NCBI GenBank assembly: GCA_002336805.1 | Contig: DDEZ01000013.1 | Span: forward strand, 9,962 to 73,961 | Direction: 5' to 3' | DNA: 64,000 bases | DNA from: Bacteroidetes bacterium UBA1941 | GTDB taxonomy: Bacteria; Bacteroidota; Bacteroidia; Chitinophagales; LD1 | Shown: positions 53,838-61,932 of the stretch, piece after piece | Layout: the number at the start of each line of letters is the position of its first letter | Position numbering within the stretch: the stretch's first letter is position 1 | Program-made: the position numbers and the translations under genes | Notes under the pieces: generated by a model | Databases searched by the model: none | What the model was told of the DNA's origin: nothing | What the model saw: the letters and a program-made list of their open reading frames with translations, nothing else

Positions 53838-55460
53838 ATGGGATGTGGATCGTGTGGTACAGCCACCGGAGGTGAGCAGGGCTGCCAGAGCAAAGGCGGC
53901 TGCTCTACAGGGGGCTGTAATAAGAATAGTGTTTACGACTGGCTGGCAGATATGCCCCTGTCTTTCAATGAGAATTTTAACATCATAGAGGTCGCTTTCA
54001 AGAAGGGCTCCCGCAAGGGGTTCTACCGCAATAGCGCTAACCTGAGCCTGACCAAAGGCCAGCTGATAGTGATAGAAGCGGCACAAGGGTATGATGTGGG
54101 CGAGGTGAGTCTGCAGGGTGAGCTGGTCAAGGCCCAGATGAAAAAGAACCGGGTGAGCGAGCGTGATGACACCATCCGGACTGTGCTACGTGTGGCTACG
54201 GAGCAGGATATCAATACCTATCTGGATGGCCGCAATAAAGAGCAGGACACCATGATCCGTGCCCGCGCCATAGCCAAGAGCATCAAGCTGGACATGAAGA
54301 TAGGCGACGTAGAGTATCAAGGCGACGGCAAGAAAGCTACGATCTACTATACTGCCGATGACCGCGTGGACTTCCGCGAGCTGGTGAAGGTATATGCCCG
54401 TGACTTTAAGGTAAAGATAGAGATGCGCCAGATCGGTGCGCGCCAGGAGGCGGCCCGCATAGGCGGTATGGGTACCTGTGGCCGGGAGCTATGTTGCTCT
54501 ACCTGGCTGGCAGACTTTAAGTCGGTGACCACCCAGGCGGTGCGCTACCAAAATCTCGCCATCAATACTGAGAAGATGAGCGGCCAGTGCGGCAGGCTGA
54601 AGTGCTGCCTCAACTATGAGCTGGATACCTACAATGACGCGCTCAAGAAGTTTCCTAAGAACCCGGATAAGATCGAGACAGAGGAAGGTACTGCCTACCT
54701 GCGCAAGACCGAGATCCTCAAGAAGCAGCTCTGGTATGCCTACGAGGGTCATGGTGGCACGCCATTCAAACTGGACGTAGAGACAGCCAATGAGCTGATC
54801 TGGATGAATAAGCAGGGTAAGAAACCCGCTGGCCTGGGCAACTATAATGTGGTAGAGGAGGTAGTAGAAGACGAGTCTAAGCATGACGACCTGGTAGGTC
54901 AGGTGAGCCTCTCTACACTGGAGGAGAAGGCCCGCAAGAACCGTAATAAGAGCCGCAACAAACGCAGTGGTGGCCGTGAGGGTGATGAGCGCCGTACACA
55001 GGGCAGGCAGCAAGGTGGCGACGAGAGCCCGCAAACCGAAGGCGGCCAGCAGCAAGAGCGCAAGCCTCAGCAGCAACGCAATCAAGGCGGCGGCAATCAA
55101 AACCGCCAGGGCGGTGACCGCAATAGACCACAGGGCGAGCGCAATCAGCAGCAAGGCCAGAAGCAGCAAGGCGAGCGCAACCAGCAGAACCGCAATCAAG
55201 GAGGCAATAACCAGAACCGTCAAGGTGGCGATAGGAATAAGCCGCAAGGAGACCGCAATCAGCCACAGGGTGAGCGTAACCAGCAGCAAGGCCAGAAGCC
55301 ACAAGGTGAGCGCAATAACCAGAACCGCAACCAAGGTGGTAATAACCAAAACCGCCCGCAGGGAGACCGCAATAATCAGAACCGCCAGGCTGGTGACAGG
55401 AATAAGCCGCAAGGTGACAAACCGGCTGCGCCAAAGACTGATAATACCGAACCTAAATAG
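53838..55460 (+). CDS. ricT: RicT/PSP1-domain protein with Cys-rich head and low-complexity tail
   Basis: 540 residues. The head is Cys-rich: Cys3, 6, 16, 22 and 27 in the first 30 residues. The PSP1 domain (about 30-290) has VYDWLADMPLSF, FNIIEVAFKKGSRKGFYRN, GYDVGEVSL, YYTADDRVDFRELVKVYA, GTCGRELCCSTWL and KMSGQCGRLKCCLNYE. In Bacillus RicT (YaaT) works with RicA and RicF, binds Fe-S clusters and promotes RNase Y-dependent RNA processing; the Bacteroidota role is unknown. Residues about 365-540 are a disordered tail of R, N, Q, G, D and K. gldH follows after one base, a conserved pairing in this phylum as far as I know. Confidence 0.93.
   Translation: MGCGSCGTATGGEQGCQSKGGCSTGGCNKNSVYDWLADMPLSFNENFNIIEVAFKKGSRKGFYRNSANLSLTKGQLIVIEAAQGYDVGEVSLQGELVKAQMKKNRVSERDDTIRTVLRVATEQDINTYLDGRNKEQDTMIRARAIAKSIKLDMKIGDVEYQGDGKKATIYYTADDRVDFRELVKVYARDFKVKIEMRQIGARQEAARIGGMGTCGRELCCSTWLADFKSVTTQAVRYQNLAINTEKMSGQCGRLKCCLNYELDTYNDALKKFPKNPDKIETEEGTAYLRKTEILKKQLWYAYEGHGGTPFKLDVETANELIWMNKQGKKPAGLGNYNVVEEVVEDESKHDDLVGQVSLSTLEEKARKNRNKSRNKRSGGREGDERRTQGRQQGGDESPQTEGGQQQERKPQQQRNQGGGNQNRQGGDRNRPQGERNQQQGQKQQGERNQQNRNQGGNNQNRQGGDRNKPQGDRNQPQGERNQQQGQKPQGERNNQNRNQGGNNQNRPQGDRNNQNRQAGDRNKPQGDKPAAPKTDNTEPK
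55040..55430 (+). repeat. Degenerate repeats coding the RicT tail
   Basis: Units coding QGERNQQ, NRNQGGNNQNRQGGDRN and KPQGDRNQ recur. The block around 55130-55235 is copied around 55255-55350 and partly to 55425. Repeat-length variation between strains is expected. Confidence 0.75.
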
Positions 55461-55461
55461 A

Positions 55462-55959
55462 ATGATCGGTATGAAGCGCATATCTCTGACCATACTGGCC
55501 GCAGGAGCTATTTTGCTCACGGCGTGTGATGGCAATAAACTGATGGAGACCAATACTCCGGTAGCCGGAGAGAAGTGGGCGTATGCTGATATCAAGTCCT
55601 ATACCGTAGAGGTCAAGGATACTGTGACCCGGTATAATATCTACATCAATCTGAGGCACTCCTTCCAGTTTGACTGGAGGAATGTGTATGTGCAGGTGGG
55701 CACGCAGCTGCCTGATGGCAAGAAGATGGAGAAGAGGGTGAACCTGCCCCTCTGTGAGCCTGATGGCAAGTGGTATGGCTCCTGCCTGGGAGACAACTGT
55801 GACGTGCCGGTGATGATACAGCACGATGCGAGGTTTCCCATGCCGGGCAAGTATACCTTCACACTACGTCAGGATATGCGGGTAGATCCGCTGGATAAGA
55901 TCAAGAGCGTAGGCCTCAGGATAGAGAAGGCCAAACCTCTGCAAGGAACGAATCAATAG
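55462..55959 (+). CDS. gldH: Gliding-motility lipoprotein GldH
   Basis: 165 residues from ATG 55462, one base after the ricT stop; ATG 55471 is an alternative. The lipobox is LTAC (Cys22). The mature part fits GldH: KWAYADIKSYTVEVKDT, YNIYINLRHSFQFDWRNVYVQV, PDGKKMEKRVNLPLCEPDGKWYG, then FPMPGKYTFTLRQDMRVDPLDKIKSVGLRIEK. GldH is required for gliding in Flavobacterium; its mechanism is unresolved. Coupled to ricT. Confidence 0.9.
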   Translation: MIGMKRISLTILAAGAILLTACDGNKLMETNTPVAGEKWAYADIKSYTVEVKDTVTRYNIYINLRHSFQFDWRNVYVQVGTQLPDGKKMEKRVNLPLCEPDGKWYGSCLGDNCDVPVMIQHDARFPMPGKYTFTLRQDMRVDPLDKIKSVGLRIEKAKPLQGTNQ

Positions 55960-55970
55960 ATCAAGACAAT

Positions 55971-56003
55971 AAAGAAAGCCGGTATCAGCCGGCTTTCTTT
56001 TTA
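55971..56003. terminator. Bidirectional terminator between gldH and the SDR gene
   Basis: A perfect 12-bp stem AAAGAAAGCCGG/CCGGCTTTCTTT with T run. Confidence 0.9.
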
Positions 56004-56020
56004 TATATAGAAACCAGGTA

Positions 56021-56764
56021 TTACCAAGGCAAGGTATCATTCAGGTGGAAGTAGCCGCCTGTAGGCCCGTCTGCCGGGAGCGTAGCCAGGCGTACTGAGG
56101 TTTTGGCACCATCAGGTATCTCCATAGGCGCAGCATCAGTACCCATGTCTGTCTTGACCCAGCCCGGGTGCGCAGAGTTGACTTTGATATTGGTATCCTT
56201 CAGCGCATGTGCCAGATGCACGGTAAACTGGTTCAGCGCGGTCTTTGACATGTCATAGGCGAATGCCTTGGAGTCATAGATAGGTGAGCCTGGTGTAGCG
56301 TGCAGATGCAGAGAGGCCAGGATGCTGGATAGATTGACTATGCGGCCGGCATCCGCTTTCTCTACGAGTGGTAGCAGCTTTTGTGTGAGGCCTATCAGGT
56401 TAAATACATTCACATCAAAGGTCTTGAGCAGGTCTGCATAGCTGGTAGTGGTCACTGTATTCTGACCCCAGCCTGCGGCTTCTGCTTGTATACCTGCATT
56501 ATTCACGAGGATGTCCAGCTTGCCGTAGGCCTTGGCTATCTCATCATGTACTGCCTGAAAGTCTGCCGGCTGCTCGAGGTCTACCTTGATATAATGCGCA
56601 TCGATACCCTCTGCGGCGAGCTGTGCGGCAGCTTCTTTGCCACGGCTCTCGTCGCGGGCGCCTATGAGTACGGTGATGCCCTGCTGACCCAGCTGGCGGG
56701 CTGTCTCGAGGCCTATGCCTTTGTTGGCGCCGGTGATCAGCGCTACTTTCTTGTTAGTTGACAT
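56021..56764 (-). CDS. Short-chain dehydrogenase/reductase (carbonyl-reductase-like)
   Basis: 247 residues. NADP-type Rossmann loop TGANKGIGLE (about 13-22) and ARDESRGKEAA after strand 2, which favours NADPH. LVNNAGIQ, the Ser in VNLSSILASL, and YDMSK with the catalytic Tyr and Lys are all present. HPGWVKTDMG and ATLPADGPTGGYFHLN match the plant/animal carbonyl reductase branch. Substrate unknown. Single gene on the minus strand; 205 bases separate it from gltA, including the gltA terminator. Confidence 0.9.
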   Translation of the reverse strand: MSTNKKVALITGANKGIGLETARQLGQQGITVLIGARDESRGKEAAAQLAAEGIDAHYIKVDLEQPADFQAVHDEIAKAYGKLDILVNNAGIQAEAAGWGQNTVTTTSYADLLKTFDVNVFNLIGLTQKLLPLVEKADAGRIVNLSSILASLHLHATPGSPIYDSKAFAYDMSKTALNQFTVHLAHALKDTNIKVNSAHPGWVKTDMGTDAAPMEIPDGAKTSVRLATLPADGPTGGYFHLNDTLPW

Positions 56765-56920
56765 TGTCTACTGTTTAATGGTTTAATTGTTTTTGAACTA
56801 AACATCCGCTATTCGGAATGTTTGTTCCAATTAGGACGGAGCACCTTTCAAAATATTTGGTGCAACAGCAGATTTTCGGTGAATATTTTTGGGAGGACTA
56901 TTTGTATAAGGTGTGAAAAA

Positions 56921-56949
56921 TCAAAAGGCGGGTTTTCCCCGCCTTTTGA
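56921..56949 (-). terminator. Terminator after citrate synthase
   Basis: Stem TCAAAAGGCGGG/CCCGCCTTTTGA with a TTTTC loop, 20 bases beyond the gltA stop. Confidence 0.85.
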
Positions 56950-56969
56950 TAATGATATAATGAAGAATA

Positions 56970-58256
56970 TTACTTCCTGTCTTTGATGCCTACAAATGGA
57001 CGCTGTACAGCGCCAGTGTAGATCTGGCGAGGGCGACCGATATCTTCCTTGCGCTCGCGCATCTCCTTCCACTGAGAGATCCAGCCCGGCATACGGCCCA
57101 GAGCAAAGAGCACAGTGAACATAGGCGTAGGGAAGCCCAGCGCCTTGTAGATGATACCAGAGTAGAAGTCTACGTTAGGGTACAGCTTGCGCTCTGCAAA
57201 GTATGGATCCTTGAGGGCCACTTGCTCCAGCTCTTTAGCGATCTCGAGCAGCGGGTCATTGATACCCAGTTTGTTGAGGATATTGTCACATGCTACCTTG
57301 ATGATCTTGGCGCGTGGGTCAAAGTTCTTGTACACGCGGTGACCGAAGCCGAAGAGGAGGCGCTTCTTGTCCTTGGCCTCGTCTACTACCTTGGCTACAT
57401 TGCCACCATAGTTATTCTGGATGTCTTCCAGCATCTCGAGTACCTCCTGATTGGCACCGCCGTGGCGCGGACCCCAGAGGGCAGCCGCACCTGCAGCTAC
57501 TGAGGCATACAGGTTAGCGTGAGAGGAGCCTACTATACGCACAGTAGAGGCAGAGCAGTTCTGCTCATGATCTGCGTGCAGTATGAGGAGCTTATTCATG
57601 GCATCTACGACCACAGGATCAGCTACGTACTCGCTGGTCACGTTGCCGAATGTCATATTGAGGAAGTTGGTCACATAGTCATACTTATTCTGCGGGTAGA
57701 CTACCGGATGGCCTTTGCCTTTCTTCATGATCATAGATGTGATCGTAGGCATTTTGGCCAGCAGGCGGATGATGGTCATATTGGTTTCTTCCGGCTTGCT
57801 GTTTGGATTCAGCGACTCAGGGTAGAAAGATGACAGCGCAGAGAGGGCGGTCATCAGCTGGCCCATAGGGTGCGAGCGGGATGGGAATACTTCAAATACC
57901 TTGACCAGGTTCTCATGCACCAGTGTGTGCATGGTCAGGTCAGACTCAAATTTTTTGAGCTGCTCGGCTGTAGGCAGCTCACCATAGAGCAGCAGGTAGC
58001 TGACCTCAGTGAAGGTAGCCTTGTCGGCCAGGTCTTCTATATTATAGCCACGGTAGCGCAGGATACCCTGCTCACCATCCAGAAAGGTAATGGCAGACTG
58101 CGTGGCACCGGTATTCTTGTACCCTTCGTCATACGTCACGAGGCCTGACTGGCCGCGGAGCTTGGAGATGTCTATTGCACTTTCGTTTTCGGTACCAGTG
58201 ATGACCGGCAGTTCGTACGATTTGCCATCGTAGGTGAGTGTAGCGTTATTAGCCAT
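56970..58256 (-). CDS. gltA: Citrate synthase (type II)
   Basis: 428 residues, the hexameric Gram-negative length. It condenses acetyl-CoA with oxaloacetate to enter the TCA cycle. The N-terminal beta domain starts MANNATLTYDGKSYELPV; IDISKLRGQSGLVTYDEGY and FLDGEQGILRYRGYNIEDLA follow. Catalytic His is in WGPRHGGANQEVLEML, another in LLFGFGHRVYKNFDPRAKI, and the Asp in YPNVDFYSG. Ends GRPRQIYTGAVQRPFVGIKDRK. Single gene with its own promoter element. Confidence 0.97.
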   Translation of the reverse strand: MANNATLTYDGKSYELPVITGTENESAIDISKLRGQSGLVTYDEGYKNTGATQSAITFLDGEQGILRYRGYNIEDLADKATFTEVSYLLLYGELPTAEQLKKFESDLTMHTLVHENLVKVFEVFPSRSHPMGQLMTALSALSSFYPESLNPNSKPEETNMTIIRLLAKMPTITSMIMKKGKGHPVVYPQNKYDYVTNFLNMTFGNVTSEYVADPVVVDAMNKLLILHADHEQNCSASTVRIVGSSHANLYASVAAGAAALWGPRHGGANQEVLEMLEDIQNNYGGNVAKVVDEAKDKKRLLFGFGHRVYKNFDPRAKIIKVACDNILNKLGINDPLLEIAKELEQVALKDPYFAERKLYPNVDFYSGIIYKALGFPTPMFTVLFALGRMPGWISQWKEMRERKEDIGRPRQIYTGAVQRPFVGIKDRK

Positions 58257-58278
58257 GGTATAAATTTTTTGAGCGCAC

Positions 58279-58286
58279 CAAATGTA
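58279..58286 (-). promoter_or_regulatory. -7 element of gltA
   Basis: TACATTTG on the minus strand matches TAnnTTTG, 23 bases before the ATG. The -33 element is unclear. Confidence 0.5.
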
Positions 58287-58445
58287 ATTAAATCAAAACA
58301 TTTGCATAGATTATTTTCGGTAGTTCCTATATAAATAATAACATATTAATGGATGTCTTTATTTTATTGGAAAATCAACCTCTTCCAACAATATAAGACG
58401 ATCATCCCCGTCTACATATTTTCCAAAATGCTATTTTTAGCCGTT

Positions 58446-59180
58446 ATGAATATCGACTTTACCGTATTTGCCCATACCTCGGCCTGGATCAGCCTGCTGA
58501 CACTCACCTTTCTGGAGATCGTGCTGGGGGTAGACAATATCATCTTTATCTCCATCGTGACGCAGAAGCTGCCGGAGGAGAAGCGCAAGCTGGGCCAGAA
58601 TATAGGCCTGCTGCTGGCCATGGCGCTGCGTATCATCCTCCTTTTCTTTCTGGGCTGGATACTGAGTCTGAAGGAAAACCTGCTACCGGCAAGCTGGGGT
58701 TTTGAGATCACGGGCAAGGGTATCATCCTGATAGCCGGTGGCCTCTTCCTGATCTATAAGTCTACGTCAGAGATCCACCACAAGCTGACCGGGGATGACG
58801 ATGAGTTTCACGTGAGCAGCAGTGAGCGTAGCAATGCTTTTTTCTCCGTGCTGATACAGATCGCGGTGCTCAATATCGTATTCTCCTTTGACTCCATACT
58901 GACAGCAGTGGGTATAGCAGACCAGCTGGCGGTGATGATCATGGCGGTGATCCTGTCTATCGCTATCATGATGCTCTTTACCCAGCCGGTAGGCCGGCTG
59001 GTAGCCAAATATCCTACGATACAAATGCTGGCCTTGTCCTTTCTCATCATGATCGGTGTCACGCTGATCATGGAGGGCTTTGGCCGCGAGGTAGATAAGA
59101 CCTTTGTCTATGTAGCCGTAGCCTTCTCTATAGCCGTAGAGGTGCTGAATATCCGCTTTCGCAAGAAGCAGGGGCTCTAA
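58446..59180 (+). CDS. TerC family integral membrane protein
   Basis: 244 residues from ATG 58446 (MNIDFTVFAHTSAW); the frame extends up to 58353 but the extra residues are unrelated to the family. About seven transmembrane helices, with the TerC signatures LEIVLGVDNIIFISIV and IVFSFDSILTAVG, each with an acidic residue in the membrane. TerC proteins are linked to manganese export and tellurite resistance. No ter genes are nearby, so manganese handling is the likelier role (inference). Confidence 0.93.
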   Translation: MNIDFTVFAHTSAWISLLTLTFLEIVLGVDNIIFISIVTQKLPEEKRKLGQNIGLLLAMALRIILLFFLGWILSLKENLLPASWGFEITGKGIILIAGGLFLIYKSTSEIHHKLTGDDDEFHVSSSERSNAFFSVLIQIAVLNIVFSFDSILTAVGIADQLAVMIMAVILSIAIMMLFTQPVGRLVAKYPTIQMLALSFLIMIGVTLIMEGFGREVDKTFVYVAVAFSIAVEVLNIRFRKKQGL

Positions 59181-59192
59181 TATCCTGCCGTC

Positions 59193-60449
59193 TCAGTCCT
59201 GCGCCTGTACTATGGGACGCAGGTAAAACGAGTCCAGTGCCTGATATACACTGCGCGCCATGAGCTCATAGCCCCGCGGATTGTGATGGCCGTCTACAGG
59301 CCAGTAATATTTGTGAGTCTCGTGGCCCGGAGTGGCAAACTCTGCGGTATAAAACGCCTGCTGATCATATACCCTCACTCCCGGTAGCTGCTGCAGCGCA
59401 GTGATGATGGGCGCCAGATCAAAGTCATGCTCATTGCACTGGATCACTACGATGAGCTCAGTACCCTGCTGATGAGCCAGGGCTGCATACTCCCGAAAGA
59501 GGGCGATGACCTTCTGATCCAGCTCCTTAGTTTTGGCCGGTGAGAAGGGGACCTTCTGGAGCAGATAGTTGTAGCCCAGAGCGTGTACTACGAGCCGCGA
59601 TATGATGCTCACCGCATAGACCGGCTCCCATACAGGCGCGGGTGCGATGTGCAGCTGGCTCGCCGGGCCGAAGCGCTCCAGGCCTCCCTTGGTAGCGATA
59701 TCTGTCGTGATGTCATTGCACGAGAGTGTCTGGATGATCACGTCAGGGTGGTATGCCACGAGGCGGTCACGATAGTTGACATAGTTCACACAGGGGTCAT
59801 CTGCTGCGGTACCGGCATTCATCACGGTGACCTGTGGATAGCTGGAGGCCAGTATACGCACCAGAAAGCTGACATAGGTAGAGTCATACGGCGCGCCTAT
59901 GCCCTCTGTCCATGAGTCTCCGAGGCAGAGGATGCGTTTTTCTCCCACTTGCTTTTGCAGGGGCCACTCATGGTCCGAATATCCCATCGCATTGACAGAC
60001 CTGCTGTGCCGGAACTCGGGACGGTCAAACCAGACAGTAGTACCCGGGGTACGGGTGCGATAGTAGGTCTCGCCACGTGTACTATAGATGGAGCTATAGC
60101 CGTAGCCCATGCGCTCTGTATACACCGCTTGCACTCCTTCCAGGAGGAGGATGGCCTCGGCTGTCATCAGCGCGCCGCAGACAGCGGCTACCAGTAGCTG
60201 TGCCGATGCAGGCCGCCGCAGCGTAGCTGCCAGCAGGGTGCTGATGGCCAGCCAGAGGTAAAAGTATAGCGCCAGGTGTGTATGCCACCGGATCGCAGCG
60301 TAGCCGCTATGCCATATCCAGTACACCTCCCACAGCAGGTATGGCAGCCCGATCACGGCTAGTACGACCAGCCAGTGAGCCGAGTGTGCGAGACGTATAT
60401 CCCAGTGCAGGCGGGCAGCGCCATCACTGTGGCTGATGCGTATGGGCAA
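59193..60449 (-). CDS. Membrane-anchored SGNH/GDSL hydrolase
   Basis: 418 residues. Three N-terminal transmembrane helices (about 27-48, 58-78, 84-104) anchor an extracytoplasmic SGNH domain. The nucleophile block is ILCLGDSWTEGIG (about 167-179). The Gly and Asn blocks are VMNAGTAADD and LSCNDITTD, and the catalytic Asp-x-x-His is in YWPVDGHHNPRGYELM. Such enzymes remove or add acyl groups on envelope glycans or lipids; the substrate is unknown. Stop lies 12 bases from the convergent terC stop. It is the last clearly native gene before the integrated element. Confidence 0.87.
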   Translation of the reverse strand: MPIRISHSDGAARLHWDIRLAHSAHWLVVLAVIGLPYLLWEVYWIWHSGYAAIRWHTHLALYFYLWLAISTLLAATLRRPASAQLLVAAVCGALMTAEAILLLEGVQAVYTERMGYGYSSIYSTRGETYYRTRTPGTTVWFDRPEFRHSRSVNAMGYSDHEWPLQKQVGEKRILCLGDSWTEGIGAPYDSTYVSFLVRILASSYPQVTVMNAGTAADDPCVNYVNYRDRLVAYHPDVIIQTLSCNDITTDIATKGGLERFGPASQLHIAPAPVWEPVYAVSIISRLVVHALGYNYLLQKVPFSPAKTKELDQKVIALFREYAALAHQQGTELIVVIQCNEHDFDLAPIITALQQLPGVRVYDQQAFYTAEFATPGHETHKYYWPVDGHHNPRGYELMARSVYQALDSFYLRPIVQAQD

Positions 60450-60486
60450 GGCAAAATAGCTTTAAAGGGTCTCAACAAAAAAAGTG

Positions 60487-60531
60487 AGCGGGAAACGGGT
60501 CTCGAACCCGCGGCCTTCAGTTTGGGAAACT
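60487..60531 (-). other. Left attachment site: 3' part of tRNA-Gly(CCC)
   Basis: On the minus strand these 45 bases equal tRNA positions about 29-73. Included are the anticodon loop TTCCCAA with the 3' half of its stem, the T arm GCGGG-TTCGAGA-CCCGT, the acceptor strand TTCCCGC and discriminator T. The old terminator T run follows at 60474-60480. The 5' half is absent: DNA right of 60531 shows no D arm or acceptor strand. This is the remnant left when a tyrosine-recombinase element inserts in a tRNA gene. Confidence 0.8.
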
Positions 60532-60600
60532 ACAAAATCCCCTATTGCCTGACAAGGTTTTAGAGATATTTCAACTGAAAATTAGATTATTACGTTTTGT

Positions 60601-60669
60601 GTGATGTCATGTGATTTCATATGGAACGGCATTCTGCTTGTGCATGGCTTGTGCAAAATCACTTGTACA
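60601..60669 (+). repeat. Short direct repeats between attachment site and integrase
   Basis: A tandem 10-mer (GTGATGTCAT, GTGATTTCAT at 60601-60620) is followed by three copies of CTTGTRCA at 60637, 60648 and 60662. Spacing and position suit arm-type integrase binding sites. Confidence 0.5.
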
Positions 60670-60683
60670 AAACATGCTTAATC

Positions 60684-61898
60684 ATGAAGACAAACATCGT
60701 ATTGGCACTTGATACAAGGCGCCCTCGGCAAGATAATACTTGCGCCGTATTGCTCCGTATCGTTCACTATCGTCTTTCTTCTCAAATCTCTACAGGTATA
60801 TATATCCCAGAGAAGGATTGGGATGCAAAAGAAAGAAAGGTTAAATCGTCCTACAAAGGCACCGAGTCCGTTACAAGACTCAACAACCAGCTTCAAAAGA
60901 AGAAGACTGAAGCAATGGACATAATTACCAAACTCGATGAGCGCAAGCAGCTTGATTCTTTAAGTGTCTTAGAGATCAAAGAACTCATAGAAAAGAAGCA
61001 TCAGCGTTATTCAGTCTACGAATATATTGAGGTACAGATTGCCTCAATGAAGGAAGCTCATCAATATGGGAATGCAGGGCTTTACAAAGCTGCAATTGGT
61101 CTGCTAAAAGGATTCAGCAAAAAGGATGCTCTAACCTTTCCTGAGATCAACCTTCAATTTCTAAAGAGATTCGAGACCGCCCATTTTGCAAAAGGAAATT
61201 CACCTGTAAGTCTTACAACCTATATGAGAACCTTTCGGGCTATATACAATCGCGCAATCAAAGACGGCATTGTTGATAAAGAGTTATACCCTTTTGAGCA
61301 TTATGAGATCAAAGCTCCACGCACCCGAAAGCGTGCTATTAGCTTGGAGGCAATACATAAAATAGCGAACCTGTCTTTCGAGCCTGGATATGGATTATTT
61401 CATGCACGGAATTACTTTCTCTTGAGCTTTTATATGCGCGGTATGTCTTTCGCTGATCTAGCTTTTTTAAGAGTGAAAAACATAATTGATGGCCGAATAT
61501 TCTATCAGCGACGTAAAACTGATAAACCATACAATATTAAAATTACTGCGGAAATTTGGTCTCTCATGGCACAATATATAGAAGGTAAGGAAAAGGAAGA
61601 TTTCCTATTCCCAATCATTCATACTGTTACGCCGGAGAACCAATACAAAAGTATGCTGTGGGCACGAAATCGATATAACAAGAAACTCAAACGTATTGCG
61701 CAGCTCTGTGAGATAGAAGAAAATTTGACCAGCTATGTCAGTCGACACAGCTTTGCTACCGCAGCAAAGAATAAAGAGATACCAATAGCCGCAATATCAG
61801 AGATGATGGGTCACAGTGATATCAAGACAACTGAAATATACTTAGCATCATTGCCTAGTGATGTATTAGATCAATATCACGAAAAGATAATTAAATAA
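60684..61898 (+). CDS. Tyrosine recombinase / integrase
   Basis: 404 residues from ATG 60684 (MKTNIVLALDTRRPRQDNTC); the 21 codons upstream belong to the repeat region. The arm-binding N-terminal domain (about 1-90) has VLLRIVHYRLSSQISTGIYI and WDAKERKVK. A SAM-like core-binding domain spans about 105-205. In the catalytic domain the first Arg is in YMRGMSFADL, the second Arg and a His in SYVSRHSFAT, and MMGHSDIKTTEIYLASL holds the His and the nucleophile Tyr. This is the Bacteroidota integrase type of conjugative and genomic-island elements. It should recombine at tRNA-Gly. Confidence 0.93.
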   Translation: MKTNIVLALDTRRPRQDNTCAVLLRIVHYRLSSQISTGIYIPEKDWDAKERKVKSSYKGTESVTRLNNQLQKKKTEAMDIITKLDERKQLDSLSVLEIKELIEKKHQRYSVYEYIEVQIASMKEAHQYGNAGLYKAAIGLLKGFSKKDALTFPEINLQFLKRFETAHFAKGNSPVSLTTYMRTFRAIYNRAIKDGIVDKELYPFEHYEIKAPRTRKRAISLEAIHKIANLSFEPGYGLFHARNYFLLSFYMRGMSFADLAFLRVKNIIDGRIFYQRRKTDKPYNIKITAEIWSLMAQYIEGKEKEDFLFPIIHTVTPENQYKSMLWARNRYNKKLKRIAQLCEIEENLTSYVSRHSFATAAKNKEIPIAAISEMMGHSDIKTTEIYLASLPSDVLDQYHEKIIK

Positions 61899-61902
61899 AA
61901 CA

Positions 61903-61932
61903 AAAGTCATTCGTTTGAGCGAATGACTTTTT
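61903..61932. terminator. Bidirectional terminator between integrase and TPR gene
   Basis: A perfect 11-bp stem AAAGTCATTCG/CGAATGACTTT, T runs on both sides. It touches the stop of the TPR gene. Confidence 0.88.

Noticed and set aside
54967..55959. A single 330-codon gene covering the ricT tail and gldH
   Set aside because: The first half is the +1 frame of the ricT repeat; gldH has its own start with a lipoprotein signal.
60375..60563. 62-codon plus-strand ORF ending in the tRNA-Gly fragment
   Set aside because: It reads antisense through the SGNH hydrolase start and the tRNA remnant (ETGLEPAAFSLG is a typical tRNA artefact).
60450..60683. A complete tRNA-Gly with an intron
   Set aside because: No sequence matching the D arm or 5' acceptor strand occurs in the bases to the right of 60531.
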